42,474 bases of DNA from a virus. Where the stretch lies: the IMG/VR virus record IMGVR_UViG_3300012001_000020, positions 1 through 42,474 of that record; one strand, written 5' to 3'. Shown piece by piece: positions 1 through 6,302 of the stretch. The notes beneath the pieces are model-generated. The model worked only from the letters and a program-made list of their open reading frames with translations, did no database searches and was not told where the DNA came from. How positions within the stretch are numbered: the stretch's first letter is position 1; every line of letters begins with the position of its first letter. Made by a program: the position numbers and the translations under genes.

Positions 1-1
1 G

Positions 2-415
2 AGCTACGCCGACCTGCGCTCCGCCGACCTGAGCTACGCCGACCTGAGCTACGCCAACCTGCGCTACGCCGACCTGAGCTACGCCAAAAATTCCGAACTC
101 GCGATTGCGATGACCCGCATCTTACCAGATGGCGATTTAGTTGGTTGGAAAAAGTGCGCGCAAGGCGTGATCGTAAAGCTTCTCATTCCGTTTGCTGCGA
201 AGCGTTCACACGCTTTCGGTCGCAAGTGCCGCGCTGAATACGTGCAGGTTATCGAAGTGATCGGTGCAGAAGTCGCGATATCGCTGCACGACAATAAAAC
301 CGAATACCGCGCTGGCGCAATCATCAAGCCGGACAGTTTCGATGAAAGCTGGATGGAAGAATGCTCAAACGGAATTCATTTCTATATCAGCCGAATTGAA
401 GCTGAAAACTATTAG
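2..415 (+). CDS. Pentapeptide-repeat protein with DUF5758-like C-terminus (5' end missing)
   Basis: The reading frame is open from base 2 and ends with TAG at 413-415. The first 28 codons are pentapeptide repeats of the pattern A(D/N)LxY, such as YADLSYANLRYADLS, encoded by a 15-bp DNA repeat. The rest contains GWKKC, KLLIP, AFGRKCRA and GIHFYISRIEAENY, the pattern of the DUF5758 domain that often follows pentapeptide repeats in phage proteins. The repeats should fold as a right-handed quadrilateral beta-helix; function is unknown. The gene enters from outside the window, so its start and the number of repeats are not visible. An internal ATG at 110 is unlikely to be the start because the repeat frame runs through it. 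Confidence 0.85.
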   Translation, partial: SYADLRSADLSYADLSYANLRYADLSYAKNSELAIAMTRILPDGDLVGWKKCAQGVIVKLLIPFAAKRSHAFGRKCRAEYVQVIEVIGAEVAISLHDNKTEYRAGAIIKPDSFDESWMEECSNGIHFYISRIEAENY

Positions 416-458
416 GCCACACTCTTATACGGCAAAACCAATGCCAAGGATGGACGCC

Positions 459-548
459 ATGACCAATCGGCAGTTTTACGGGTTCACCGTTCTCATCTCG
501 CTGCTCGCGGCTCCGTATGTCGCCGTTCTCAGCTTCTTGGTGTGGTGA
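459..548 (+). CDS. Small membrane protein (29 aa)
   Basis: A short ORF beginning MTNRQFYGF, with one predicted transmembrane helix (about residues 8-28, hydrophobic and ending SFLVW). AAGGA lies about 8 bases upstream of the ATG at 459, which is why this start is preferred over the in-frame ATGs at 441 and 450. Its TGA stop overlaps the ATG of the next gene (TGATG), typical of coupled phage genes. No family recognised; a single-pass inner-membrane peptide of unknown role. Confidence 0.45.
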   Translation: MTNRQFYGFTVLISLLAAPYVAVLSFLVW

Positions 549-775
549 TGAGTAAGATATCCCACAGCTATTTCGTCGTGATGGAAGATTTTGGCAAACG
601 CGGAATGGAGGCTGTCGTTACTCCAGAAACGACTCGCCGCGCTGTCGTCCAGTTCATTGCGCACGGCAATTACCGAAACATCGTTTTCATCCATCATGTT
701 GACGGTCTCTATATTGAGGACGTGACAGCCGAGCTTTTGAATGAAGCCGAAGCGTTGGCGCGGGAGTTTGCATGA
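548..775 (+). CDS. Hypothetical early protein (75 aa)
   Basis: Begins MSKISHSYFVVMEDFGKRG and ends in an acidic/Ala-rich helix. Start chosen at ATG 548, which overlaps the previous stop (TGATG); a GTG at 542 is in frame but less likely. No recognised domain. It precedes the ERF/YqaJ recombination genes in one operon, with coupled ends on both sides, so it is probably an early accessory protein. Confidence 0.6.
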   Translation: MSKISHSYFVVMEDFGKRGMEAVVTPETTRRAVVQFIAHGNYRNIVFIHHVDGLYIEDVTAELLNEAEALAREFA

Positions 776-972
776 TGTCAGACGCTAAATTCAAACTAGC
801 CGTGAAGCGCAGCGAGTCACTGTTAAATTTTTACACTGCAGAACGTCGTGCTGGTGCTGATCCGCTAACGGCCAACGAGCGCATGCATGAATTTGCGAAG
901 CGCCTTGATGCGCGCTCACCCTTCGATATTGAACAAGAAAAAGTCCGTCAGATCATGGAGTCATCGTCGTGA
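772..972 (+). CDS. Hypothetical early protein (66 aa)
   Basis: A basic N-terminal half (FKLAVKRSESLLNFYTAERR) and a helical C-terminal half. ATGs at 772 and 775 are both possible; 775 would overlap the previous TGA. Its stop overlaps the GTG start of the ERF gene (GTGA). No family recognised. The predicted all-helical fold and position directly upstream of ERF suggest an accessory role in the recombination operon, but that is inference. Confidence 0.6.
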   Translation: MMSDAKFKLAVKRSESLLNFYTAERRAGADPLTANERMHEFAKRLDARSPFDIEQEKVRQIMESSS

Positions 973-1721
973 ACACCAAACCATTAGAGCGCGTCAATAT
1001 CATCCCGGAGAATGAGCCTACTGCGCTGGCTGTCTCAACGCCAATGTCGATGATTGATCGCGCCATCGCTGGCGGGGCCTCCATCGAGGTTATTGAAAAA
1101 CTGATGGCATTACAGGAGCGCTGGGACGCTAACCAGTCGCGCAAACTATTCGATGAGGCATTAGCAAACGCGCAAGGCGAAATGCCTGCATTGGCGAAAA
1201 ACCGTCTCGTCAACTACCCCAGCCAGAAATCACCCACGGGGTTTGTTACCTATCGCCATGAAGATTTGGCCGAGGTAATTGAAACCGTGAAGCCAGTCCT
1301 GAAGAAGTTCGGCCTCGCCCATCGGTTCCGCACCACGCAGGAAGGCGACAAGATCACAGTAACCTGCATCATCACCGGCCACGGCCATCGCGAGGAAAAC
1401 TCGCTTAGCGCTGGAAGGGACACGTCAGGCGGCAAGAATAACCATCAGGAGATTGCTTCGGCGGTTACCTATTTGGAGCGTTACACGCTGAAGGCAGCGC
1501 TTGGCCTCGCGGCGGCTCATGATGACGACGCCGGAAAGGCTGAGTCCGCTGACGCTATCACCCTGGAACAAGTTGAGGAGCTTATCGCGCTTGCCGATGA
1601 TGTCGGAGCCGATAAGGAAGCATTCTGCCGCTACTTCAAGGTAGATGGCTTCGCTCATATTTCGACCAAGGATTTTCCCCGCGCCATTGCCGCGCTCAAC
1701 AAAAAGAGGGCTGCGAAATGA
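969..1721 (+). CDS. erf: ERF-family single-strand DNA annealing protein
   Basis: A 250-residue protein matching the ERF (essential recombination function) superfamily: an N-terminal helical segment (IEVIEKLMALQERWDANQ), the core FDEALANAQGEMPAL, then YRHEDLAEVIETVKPVLKKFGL at about residues 95-117 and ASAVTYLERYTLKAALGL at about 162-180. ERF proteins form rings that anneal complementary single strands and allow genome circularisation and recombination independent of RecA. Starts with GTG overlapping the previous stop, and its own stop overlaps the ATG of the YqaJ exonuclease, giving the usual annealase plus exonuclease pair. The C-terminal 50 residues form a separate small helical region. Confidence 0.93.
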   Translation: MNTKPLERVNIIPENEPTALAVSTPMSMIDRAIAGGASIEVIEKLMALQERWDANQSRKLFDEALANAQGEMPALAKNRLVNYPSQKSPTGFVTYRHEDLAEVIETVKPVLKKFGLAHRFRTTQEGDKITVTCIITGHGHREENSLSAGRDTSGGKNNHQEIASAVTYLERYTLKAALGLAAAHDDDAGKAESADAITLEQVEELIALADDVGADKEAFCRYFKVDGFAHISTKDFPRAIAALNKKRAAK

Positions 1722-2353
1722 GCGATATAATCCAAGGCTCCGACGAATGGAAAGCCCTCCGTCTCGGCAAGGTAACGGCATCCCGCGTATCTGACGTAGT
1801 TGCCAAGACCAAGAGCGGATTCAGCACCAGTCGAGCTAACTATGCTGCTCAACTAATTGCTGAGCGTCTGACTGGAACTGTTGCGGAATCATTCACCAAT
1901 GCAGCGATGCAACACGGAACGGAGACAGAGCCGGAAGCCCGTTCGGCATACGAGTTCTATCAAGGGGTCACGGTTGCGGAAATTGCGTTTGTTCCCCATC
2001 CCAAGATTGACCAAGCAGGCTGTTCCCCTGATGGCTTAGTTGATGCTGACGGACTGGTCGAGATCAAGTGCCCGAATACGGCAACGCATTTGGAAACACT
2101 TCTAGGTCAGGCAGTTCCCGGAAAATACATCGCACAAATGCAATTCCAGATGGCCTGTACGGAGCGCCAATGGTGCGACTTCGTTTCCTATGATCCGCGG
2201 ATGCCGGAAAACATGCGTTTGTTTATCAAGCGCGTGATGCGCGACCAGGCACGCATTGCCGACTTGGAAACTGAAGTCGCCGCGTTTCTGCTGGAAATGG
2301 CCGTCAAGCTTTCGCAACTCAATAGCCTGTACGGCTTGGAGAAAGCCGCCTGA
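1718..2353 (+). CDS. YqaJ-family viral recombinase (lambda Exo-like exonuclease)
   Basis: A 211-residue protein starting with QGSDEWKALRLGKVTAS, the typical N-terminus of YqaJ nucleases. The PD-(D/E)XK active site is visible as SPDGLVDADGLVEIKCP, with Asp105, Glu115 and Lys117 as likely metal and catalytic residues, and an upstream acidic helix (HGTETEPEAR, about 66-75). A later segment (KYIAQMQFQMACTERQW) matches the conserved substrate-channel helix. It degrades the 5' strand of duplex DNA to expose 3' tails for the ERF protein encoded just upstream, with which it is translationally coupled. Length is normal for the family. Confidence 0.93.
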   Translation: MSDIIQGSDEWKALRLGKVTASRVSDVVAKTKSGFSTSRANYAAQLIAERLTGTVAESFTNAAMQHGTETEPEARSAYEFYQGVTVAEIAFVPHPKIDQAGCSPDGLVDADGLVEIKCPNTATHLETLLGQAVPGKYIAQMQFQMACTERQWCDFVSYDPRMPENMRLFIKRVMRDQARIADLETEVAAFLLEMAVKLSQLNSLYGLEKAA

Positions 2354-2610
2354 TGCACCTCGCCAAGCAATGCATCAAATGCAACTGGCCGTTTCATTGT
2401 CCGGTGGAAAAACGGTTTCGCGTGATGTGCAGAGCTTGTGAGTCACAGATCATAGACAAAATCGATATCACCGAAGCGCTCCGGTTATACCACGTCTGGC
2501 GTAGCTGGCGTGAAGTCGCTTGCCGGATGGTCCGCAAGAATGGGATGCAGTTCGCAACGGATGCCGTTCAGCACGCTGTTCGCCGCCACGACCTACAGGA
2601 TGCGACATGA
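2353..2610 (+). CDS. Small Cys-rich protein, possible zinc ribbon (85 aa)
   Basis: Contains CIKC at residues 8-11, a further Cys at 16 and CRAC at about 26-29, a spacing compatible with one four-Cys zinc site. The C-terminal half is basic and helical (WRSWREVACRMVRKNG). Starts at ATG overlapping the previous TGA (TGATG) and ends in ATGA with the next gene. No family recognised. It lies in the recombination operon, so a nucleic-acid-binding role is plausible but unproven. Confidence 0.7.
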   Translation: MHLAKQCIKCNWPFHCPVEKRFRVMCRACESQIIDKIDITEALRLYHVWRSWREVACRMVRKNGMQFATDAVQHAVRRHDLQDAT

Positions 2611-3203
2611 CACCCGCCGACCTCGCCCGCGCCAATGCGATCACGTTCGAAGCGAAAAAGGATTCGCTTCGCCAAACGCAGGACGGCACATGGAAAATCG
2701 CATTCACCGTGCAAGGCATCGATATGGACGAACGCCTGACCAAAGCATTTCCGGGAACGCGATATGTTGCGGTGTTGGTTGAGGTCGGATCAGATGAATT
2801 ACCAGTTTCAGGAGCCGCAACGTCGGCGGCAGGCCGCTCTACGGCGATTGAAAGTGAGCGGAGCAACGAAACCAAAGGAGGACGCTATGCGCTAACCCCA
2901 AATGCATTATCCCCTGTCAAAGAGGCTTCTCAGGATGAACCTGAGCCTGAGAAGCCTCGCAGGGATTGGCGCGATCTGCAGCCAGCGCAACAGGCCGGAA
3001 TCCGCTGCAATGAAATGACGTTTATTGCCTTTCTGAAAGAGCAATATCCCGACGATTGGCATGAGGCCCAAGAAGTTGCCGAATGCGTGAGGCTGATTTG
3101 CAATGTCGAATCCCGCACAGAGCTTAACACTAAGCACCGCGCAACGGTCCTCTGGCATCAACTGGATTCGACTTATCAGGCATGGAAGCTGGTGAGCGCA
3201 TGA
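2607..3203 (+). CDS. Hypothetical phage protein of the recombination operon (198 aa)
   Basis: Start taken at ATG 2607 because it overlaps the previous stop (ATGA); longer in-frame starts would overlap the upstream gene by about 90 bases. The N-terminal 60 residues look like a compact alpha/beta domain (TWKIAFTVQGIDMDERLTKA), followed by a low-complexity linker, then a helical C-terminal domain with QQAGIRCNEMTFIAFLKEQY and ending WHQLDSTYQAWKL. This C-terminal pattern recurs in phage proteins of unknown function. Coupled downstream to the HNH-type gene. Confidence 0.7.
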   Translation: MTPADLARANAITFEAKKDSLRQTQDGTWKIAFTVQGIDMDERLTKAFPGTRYVAVLVEVGSDELPVSGAATSAAGRSTAIESERSNETKGGRYALTPNALSPVKEASQDEPEPEKPRRDWRDLQPAQQAGIRCNEMTFIAFLKEQYPDDWHEAQEVAECVRLICNVESRTELNTKHRATVLWHQLDSTYQAWKLVSA

Positions 3204-3505
3204 CCGAACTTCGCCAACGCCTTCCTCGCGAACGAGATGAAAAACACCTTCAATATATTAGAAGTTTGCCCTGTTGCGTTTGTGGAGACAACACAAGCAC
3301 AGAGGCCGCCCATGTCAGGACATCCGAACTTGGTTACGGCAAGGAACATACCGGCTGGGGAAAGCCATCAGATTTGTGGGTGACGCCTCTATGTGGTCGC
3401 TGCCATCGTGAGCAACATGCGTTCGGCGAAGGAGAACTAGCTTGGTGGGCGTCTAAACAAATAGACCCTTTTATATTGGCAATAACTCTTAGATCTGAGA
3501 AATGA
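3200..3505 (+). CDS. HNH/DUF968-like zinc-binding nuclease-type protein
   Basis: A 101-residue protein with CCVCG at about residues 25-29, EAAHVR at about 35-40 and PLCGRCHREQH at about 63-73. Two CxxC pairs with His/HxxxH spacing match small HNH-type (DUF968-like) proteins found in phage recombination operons beside ERF or YqaJ genes. The His of AAHV and the CHREQH segment would form the beta-beta-alpha-metal active site. Start at 3200 overlaps the previous stop (ATGA). Activity as a junction or structure-specific nuclease is inferred from family and context. Confidence 0.75.
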   Translation: MTELRQRLPRERDEKHLQYIRSLPCCVCGDNTSTEAAHVRTSELGYGKEHTGWGKPSDLWVTPLCGRCHREQHAFGEGELAWWASKQIDPFILAITLRSEK

Positions 3506-3738
3506 CCGAAACAAAAAACTGCGAGAAATGCGGAAAGTCATTTTCCCGCAATATCGTTCCAAAAATTTCGGACGATTTGCGCAGACGACTTGCATATAAG
3601 TACGCGCACATCGGATGTCCGGCCGCGCGTTACGACGATAACTGCCATCATCCTGACTGTTGCGCCAACAATGGTCGATGCATCGACCTTGGACCAAATC
3701 CATTCAATAGAAACCCCGCACCGAAGTTTGGCGCATGA
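3502..3738 (+). CDS. Small Cys-rich zinc-finger-like protein (78 aa)
   Basis: Begins with CEKCGKSFSRN, like a C2H2 or zinc-ribbon first half, and later has CHHPDCCANNGRC, giving seven Cys and two His in 78 residues. Start ATG overlaps the previous TGA (ATGA). No named family recognised. It is one of several tiny metal-binding candidates encoded in a row here. Confidence 0.65.
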   Translation: MTETKNCEKCGKSFSRNIVPKISDDLRRRLAYKYAHIGCPAARYDDNCHHPDCCANNGRCIDLGPNPFNRNPAPKFGA

Positions 3739-3739
3739 A

Positions 3740-3913
3740 ATGACCGATAATAACGAGTTATTCAAACAACCGCGTGTATGCCTGCTTTGCGAGGAAACGT
3801 TCACGCTGGGCGAAATGTACATTGGCAAACGCTACATCGACACAATGCGCTGTCCGTATTGTCACAGCTATGACACGGTGGCGCTTTTGGCTGCGCCGCA
3901 GCCAAAACAATGA
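3740..3913 (+). CDS. Small zinc-ribbon-like protein (57 aa)
   Basis: Start taken at ATG 3740, one base after the previous stop. The protein has CLLCEETFTLGE and CPYCHSYD, a two-CxxC zinc ribbon with a 23-25 residue loop. A longer in-frame ORF from 3590 would overlap the previous gene almost fully and is rejected. The stop overlaps the next small ORF (ATGA). DNA- or RNA-binding is possible; no family assigned. Confidence 0.55.
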   Translation: MTDNNELFKQPRVCLLCEETFTLGEMYIGKRYIDTMRCPYCHSYDTVALLAAPQPKQ

Positions 3914-3996
3914 CAGGAAAAACCAACGACACAACATCTAGGGCCGCGTGTCTAAACCGGATAAGCATGATAGATTTAACGAAGGACACCCCATGA
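3910..3996 (+). CDS. Micro-ORF (28 aa), possible coupling peptide
   Basis: An ORF starting MTGKTNDTTSRAACL that overlaps both the upstream stop and the downstream start by ATGA. It bridges an otherwise untranslated 80-base gap, so it may mainly carry ribosomes into the next gene. Its first bases (ATGACAGGA) match the start of the junction repeat at 4734 and 5026. No SD is evident. Confidence 0.35.
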   Translation: MTGKTNDTTSRAACLNRISMIDLTKDTP

Positions 3997-4190
3997 ACCC
4001 CACCCTCACCGCCGCGCTCTTGCTCGCAATGACCGCCAGCGCATCTGCACAGAATCAAAGCCAGCGTGGCATGGCGCATCCAAAGGAACCAACTATCGAG
4101 GCCCGTGTGCAGCGGCTGGAACGCATTGAAGCTGAACGCGCTCAGACTGAACGCGATGCCCGCGAAGCTATTGCACGAAGGAGCCGGTGA
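3993..4190 (+). CDS. Small secreted/periplasmic protein with coiled coil (65 aa)
   Basis: Starts MNPTLTAALLLAMTASASAQ, a clear short signal peptide with a cleavage site after ASA. The mature part is a charged helix (RVQRLERIEAERAQTERDAR) likely to form a coiled coil. Start 3993 is supported by AAGGA about 7 bases upstream and by the ATGA overlap; a GTG at 3948 is rejected because it would bury the signal peptide. Role unknown; unusual in an otherwise cytoplasmic early operon. Confidence 0.65.
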   Translation: MNPTLTAALLLAMTASASAQNQSQRGMAHPKEPTIEARVQRLERIEAERAQTERDAREAIARRSR

Positions 4191-4558
4191 TGGCTGGGTC
4201 CTCTCCTGTGACCCCGACGCGCGAGGAATTGCTTGGATGGGCAAGCGAAGCTCAAGCCCTCATCGACAACGAGGAGTTTGATCCGTCTGATATTCGAAAA
4301 GCCAACGCAACAGTCGCGGCCCTGCGGAGTCTTGCCCAACAACCAATTTCGTTCCCTCACGATGGGCCTTGTTTTTATTGCGGAGAACATACGAGCAGCA
4401 TAGCTGGAAATCCAGGTAAATGGCCTCTGGTTTTTTGTCAGCCGGATGGAACCGGAATTGTCAAATATCATCACACTAGCTGCGTCGTTGATCGACTGCC
4501 GGGTTTTGCCCAACAACCGGGTCACATCGAGCACACCACTGATGGGGATCGATCGTGA
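4190..4558 (+). CDS. Hypothetical Cys-containing phage protein (122 aa)
   Basis: AAGGAG lies about 6 bases upstream of ATG 4190, favouring it over GTG 4187. N-terminal helices (TREELLGWASEAQALIDN) are followed by CFYCGEH and HHTSCVVD, a possible zinc site of CxxC plus H/C. The motif AQQPxxF/H occurs twice and is encoded by a 13-bp direct repeat (TTGCCCAACAACC). No family recognised. GTGA coupling to the next gene. Confidence 0.65.
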   Translation: MAGSSPVTPTREELLGWASEAQALIDNEEFDPSDIRKANATVAALRSLAQQPISFPHDGPCFYCGEHTSSIAGNPGKWPLVFCQPDGTGIVKYHHTSCVVDRLPGFAQQPGHIEHTTDGDRS

Positions 4559-4737
4559 ACCAGCAGCAAGGCAACCTCTATAATGGCGACTTCGCACCAG
4601 AATTTATGGAGCAGGTTTGGGATGGATGCGTCTCGCGCGACTGCCTTCCAAATTGTAACACGCTGGAAGGCCACTGCGAGCGCCTAAAGCTCGAATACGA
4701 GGAATGGCTGCGACAGTCGCCCCGTTTCGCGCCATGA
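4555..4737 (+). CDS. Hypothetical protein (60 aa)
   Basis: GTG start overlapping the previous stop. The sequence has paired Cys (GCVSRDCLPNCNTLEGHC, four Cys in 18 residues) followed by an acidic helix (ERLKLEYEEWL). The stop lies in the first junction repeat (CCATGACAGG). Function unknown; a small Cys-rich protein like its neighbours. Confidence 0.6.
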   Translation: MNQQQGNLYNGDFAPEFMEQVWDGCVSRDCLPNCNTLEGHCERLKLEYEEWLRQSPRFAP

Positions 4738-4753
4738 CAGGAATTGACGCACA
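4734..4753 (+). repeat. Gene-junction repeat, copy 1
   Basis: The 20-mer ATGACAGGAATTGACGCACA covers the stop of one gene and the start of the next. It is identical to 5026-5045 and followed in both cases by ATGAGC (after one extra G here). It encodes MTGIDAQ in the ATG frame. Confidence 0.9.
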
Positions 4754-5039
4754 GATGAGCGAACTAACTCAGCATGAGCTTAGCGAGATGCCCGAAATGT
4801 TGGTGCCGAGGCGCTATATTCCGCCGTGGCCGGATCTTCCGCGATATCACTGGATTCGTCGCTTTCGTGGCGGCCCGGCTATCCCGCTTTTCTGGAATGC
4901 GACGTGGCACGCAAACGGCGCAGACGGTTGGGGCAAGTGGTCGCAGCCCGATCGCGAAGATCAGTGGGAATATTGCGGGCCGTGTCCGTCGCCGGATCAG
5001 ATCAACCACAACGCGGTGACTTCGCATGACAGGAATTGA
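4734..5039 (+). CDS. Hypothetical Trp/Pro-rich protein (101 aa)
   Basis: Two starts are possible: ATG 4734, overlapping the previous stop and reading MTGIDAQMSEL, or ATG 4755 (MSELTQHEL), directly after the junction repeat. By analogy with the second repeat copy, where the gene starts right after the repeat, 4755 is credible. The protein has many aromatics (PPWPDLPRYHWIRRF, GGWGKWSQPDREDQWEY-like region). The stop at 5037-5039 lies inside the second copy of the repeat. No family recognised. Confidence 0.6.
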   Translation: MTGIDAQMSELTQHELSEMPEMLVPRRYIPPWPDLPRYHWIRRFRGGPAIPLFWNATWHANGADGWGKWSQPDREDQWEYCGPCPSPDQINHNAVTSHDRN

Positions 5040-5045
5040 CGCACA
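5026..5045 (+). repeat. Gene-junction repeat, copy 2, with 7-codon mini-ORF
   Basis: Identical 20-mer to copy 1, 292 bases downstream. Here the ATG frame makes a complete mini-ORF (MTGIDAQ, 5026-5049) whose TGA overlaps the ATG of the next gene at 5046, while the stop of the upstream gene lies inside the repeat. AGGA about 11 bases before ATG 5046 may serve as the ribosome site. Confidence 0.9.
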
Positions 5046-5309
5046 ATGAGCATGACTGAGATCGATCGCGCGGATGAGGCTGCATGTAAGCTGGACGGCA
5101 TGTTCCGCGATATCTTTAACCAAGAAGAACGGCGCGACCTTATTTATGTGATTATCACGGCCAGCGATGCTCATCGCGCCGAAGAGAAGAGCAAGAATTG
5201 CAAGCACCTGAGAAAGACTGGCGGCGGCAAAAGCGGCTCATGGGATTACTGGCATTGCCAGGATTGCGGGGCATCCTATGACAGCCGCACCCCGGTTTCT
5301 TCGCAATGA
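5046..5309 (+). CDS. Small zinc-ribbon-like protein (87 aa)
   Basis: Starts at ATG 5046, directly after the second junction repeat. An N-terminal helical region (DRADEAACKLDGMFRDIFNQ) is followed by a C-terminal metal-site candidate: C-KHL, then HCQDCGASYDSR. The C-terminal part resembles a zinc ribbon with Cys/His ligands. The stop overlaps the third junction repeat. Function unknown. Confidence 0.65.
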   Translation: MSMTEIDRADEAACKLDGMFRDIFNQEERRDLIYVIITASDAHRAEEKSKNCKHLRKTGGGKSGSWDYWHCQDCGASYDSRTPVSSQ

Positions 5310-5325
5310 CTGATTTTGACGCACA
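5306..5325 (+). repeat. Gene-junction repeat, copy 3 (diverged)
   Basis: ATGACTGATTTTGACGCACA matches 16 of 20 bases of copies 1 and 2. It opens a 10-codon mini-ORF (MTDFDAQKEA, 5306-5338) that overlaps the upstream stop and ends in TAG just before the ATG at 5339; the mini-ORF contains the AAGGAGG ribosome site of that gene. Part of the block (5312-5325) recurs inverted at 5849-5862, and the core TTGACGCAC recurs at 5884. Confidence 0.75.
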
Positions 5326-5338
5326 AAAGGAGGCGTAG

Positions 5339-5554
5339 ATGGGGCTTACAGACAAATCGTTTTATACGGCCATTGAGGAGTTAATCGAGGCTCACCTTGT
5401 CTTAGACAAACTCGGCGCACCGCGCGTGATCGAAGGAGATAATGGGTTCGTCCACGAATACCTTATAGCCGAGCGCCTTGAGGATTCGGCGCGTGGCGCC
5501 GCGGTACTCAGTCTTGTGGGACAGCCCCAGGCAAGCGGTGTGGAGGAGGATTAG
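5339..5554 (+). CDS. Hypothetical protein (71 aa)
   Basis: A strong ribosome site (AAGGAGG) lies about 7 bases upstream of ATG 5339. A helical acidic protein (IEELIEAHLVLDKLGAP, LIAERLEDSARG) with no recognised domain. It is followed without a gap by the gene at 5555 (TAGATG). Confidence 0.6.
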   Translation: MGLTDKSFYTAIEELIEAHLVLDKLGAPRVIEGDNGFVHEYLIAERLEDSARGAAVLSLVGQPQASGVEED

Positions 5555-5887
5555 ATGGACAGTTCAACGCTAAATGTAATGCAAAGAGTTCTTGCCGCCT
5601 ACGGCTCGCAGCGAGACGACATCAACGATTCCGATCTCGATGACGAGCAACCGCTGGCATTGACTGTGCATCTTACCCTTGGGGACATCCGAAGGTCGCG
5701 CATGATGGTCAGCATGAATGGCAATTACCCTGCGGACTTCCCTGTGCGCGGCGTACCTGTCTCTCCGAATAAATGCGCAACGTGCGGCGGACGCGGCTAT
5801 GTCGTTCATGATTCCGAGTGGGAACCTTACGCAGTCCAATGCCCCAACTGTGCGTCAAAATCGGTCTCTCCGGCAATCCGGGATTGA
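5555..5887 (+). CDS. Zinc-finger-like hypothetical protein (110 aa)
   Basis: The C-terminal half has CATCGGRGYV and CPNC, a DnaJ-type or zinc-ribbon pair of CxxC knuckles with a conserved GGRGY turn. The N-terminal half has helix plus beta segments (ALTVHLTLGDIRRSRMMVSM). ATG 5555 follows directly on the previous stop; GTGGAGGAGG upstream serves as ribosome site. The inverted copy of the junction repeat lies in codons for CASK near the end, and the stop lies in the fourth direct copy. Confidence 0.65.
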   Translation: MDSSTLNVMQRVLAAYGSQRDDINDSDLDDEQPLALTVHLTLGDIRRSRMMVSMNGNYPADFPVRGVPVSPNKCATCGGRGYVVHDSEWEPYAVQCPNCASKSVSPAIRD

Positions 5888-5893
5888 CGCACG

Positions 5894-6169
5894 ATGAACA
5901 GCCCGACGATCGATCAGCCGCTCTATGATCTGCCGGACGCTGCTGTGAAGCTCGGCAACTGTAGCCGCTCGACGCTTTATCGGCTGATCGGCGAGGGCAA
6001 GCTCGTGCGGGTGAACATAGGCACCAAGGCCGTGATAACCGGAAAGTCGCTGGCGGCATTTATTGAGAATCTACCCGTGATCCTACCCGTGATTAAGAGC
6101 CGGAACGGGCAAAAACGGCAAGACACAGTAGGGCACACCAAATTGAAAGCGATTCAAAAAACCCGATGA
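5894..6169 (+). CDS. Excisionase/AlpA-like helix-turn-helix protein (91 aa)
   Basis: DLPDAAVKLGNCSRSTLYRLIGEGKLVRVNIGTKAVI (about residues 13-49) is a winged helix-turn-helix of the excisionase/MerR (HTH_17) class: an AA-LG turn, a recognition helix STLYRLI and a wing with GTK. Such proteins act as recombination directionality factors or small regulators. The C-terminus is basic (KSRNGQKRQDTVGHTK). The segment encoding LPVILPVIK is made of two 12-bp repeats. No integrase gene lies nearby, so the excisionase role is not confirmed. Confidence 0.75.
   Translation: MNSPTIDQPLYDLPDAAVKLGNCSRSTLYRLIGEGKLVRVNIGTKAVITGKSLAAFIENLPVILPVIKSRNGQKRQDTVGHTKLKAIQKTR
6071..6094 (+). repeat. 12-bp tandem repeat pair, first site
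   Basis: CTACCCGTGATC followed by CTACCCGTGATT, inside the 3' part of the excisionase-like gene. A second pair with the consensus CTACCCNTRATY lies about 200 bases downstream at 6279. Confidence 0.75.
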
Positions 6170-6267
6170 AAACCGGACTCGTTTGGAACATGCAGACACA
6201 GCCTGAAACATACCCTATCGGAGATGGCGTCCTACAAATAGCGTTGAAATCGTTTGTGTTTTCGTAA
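6166..6267 (+). CDS. Micro-ORF (33 aa)
   Basis: Begins MKTGLVWNMQTQPETYPIGD and overlaps the previous stop by ATGA, as most genuine junctions here do. It has no recognised domain and no clear ribosome site of its own. It fills most of the otherwise empty gap between the excisionase-like gene and 6317. Confidence 0.35.
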   Translation: MKTGLVWNMQTQPETYPIGDGVLQIALKSFVFS

Positions 6268-6278
6268 TTTCAGGAGTT

Positions 6279-6302
6279 CTACCCATGATTCTACCCCTAA
6301 TC
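6279..6302 (+). repeat. 12-bp tandem repeat pair, second site
   Basis: CTACCCATGATT followed by CTACCCCTAATC, related to the pair at 6071-6094. The ATG of the leader ORF at 6285 lies within the first unit. Candidate protein-binding iterons, or a duplicated gene fragment. Confidence 0.7.

Noticed and set aside
4742-5049. TTGACG in the junction repeats as promoter -35 boxes
   Set aside because: No -10-like hexamer 16-19 bases downstream in either exact copy; the repeats span stop and start codons, so a junction role fits better.
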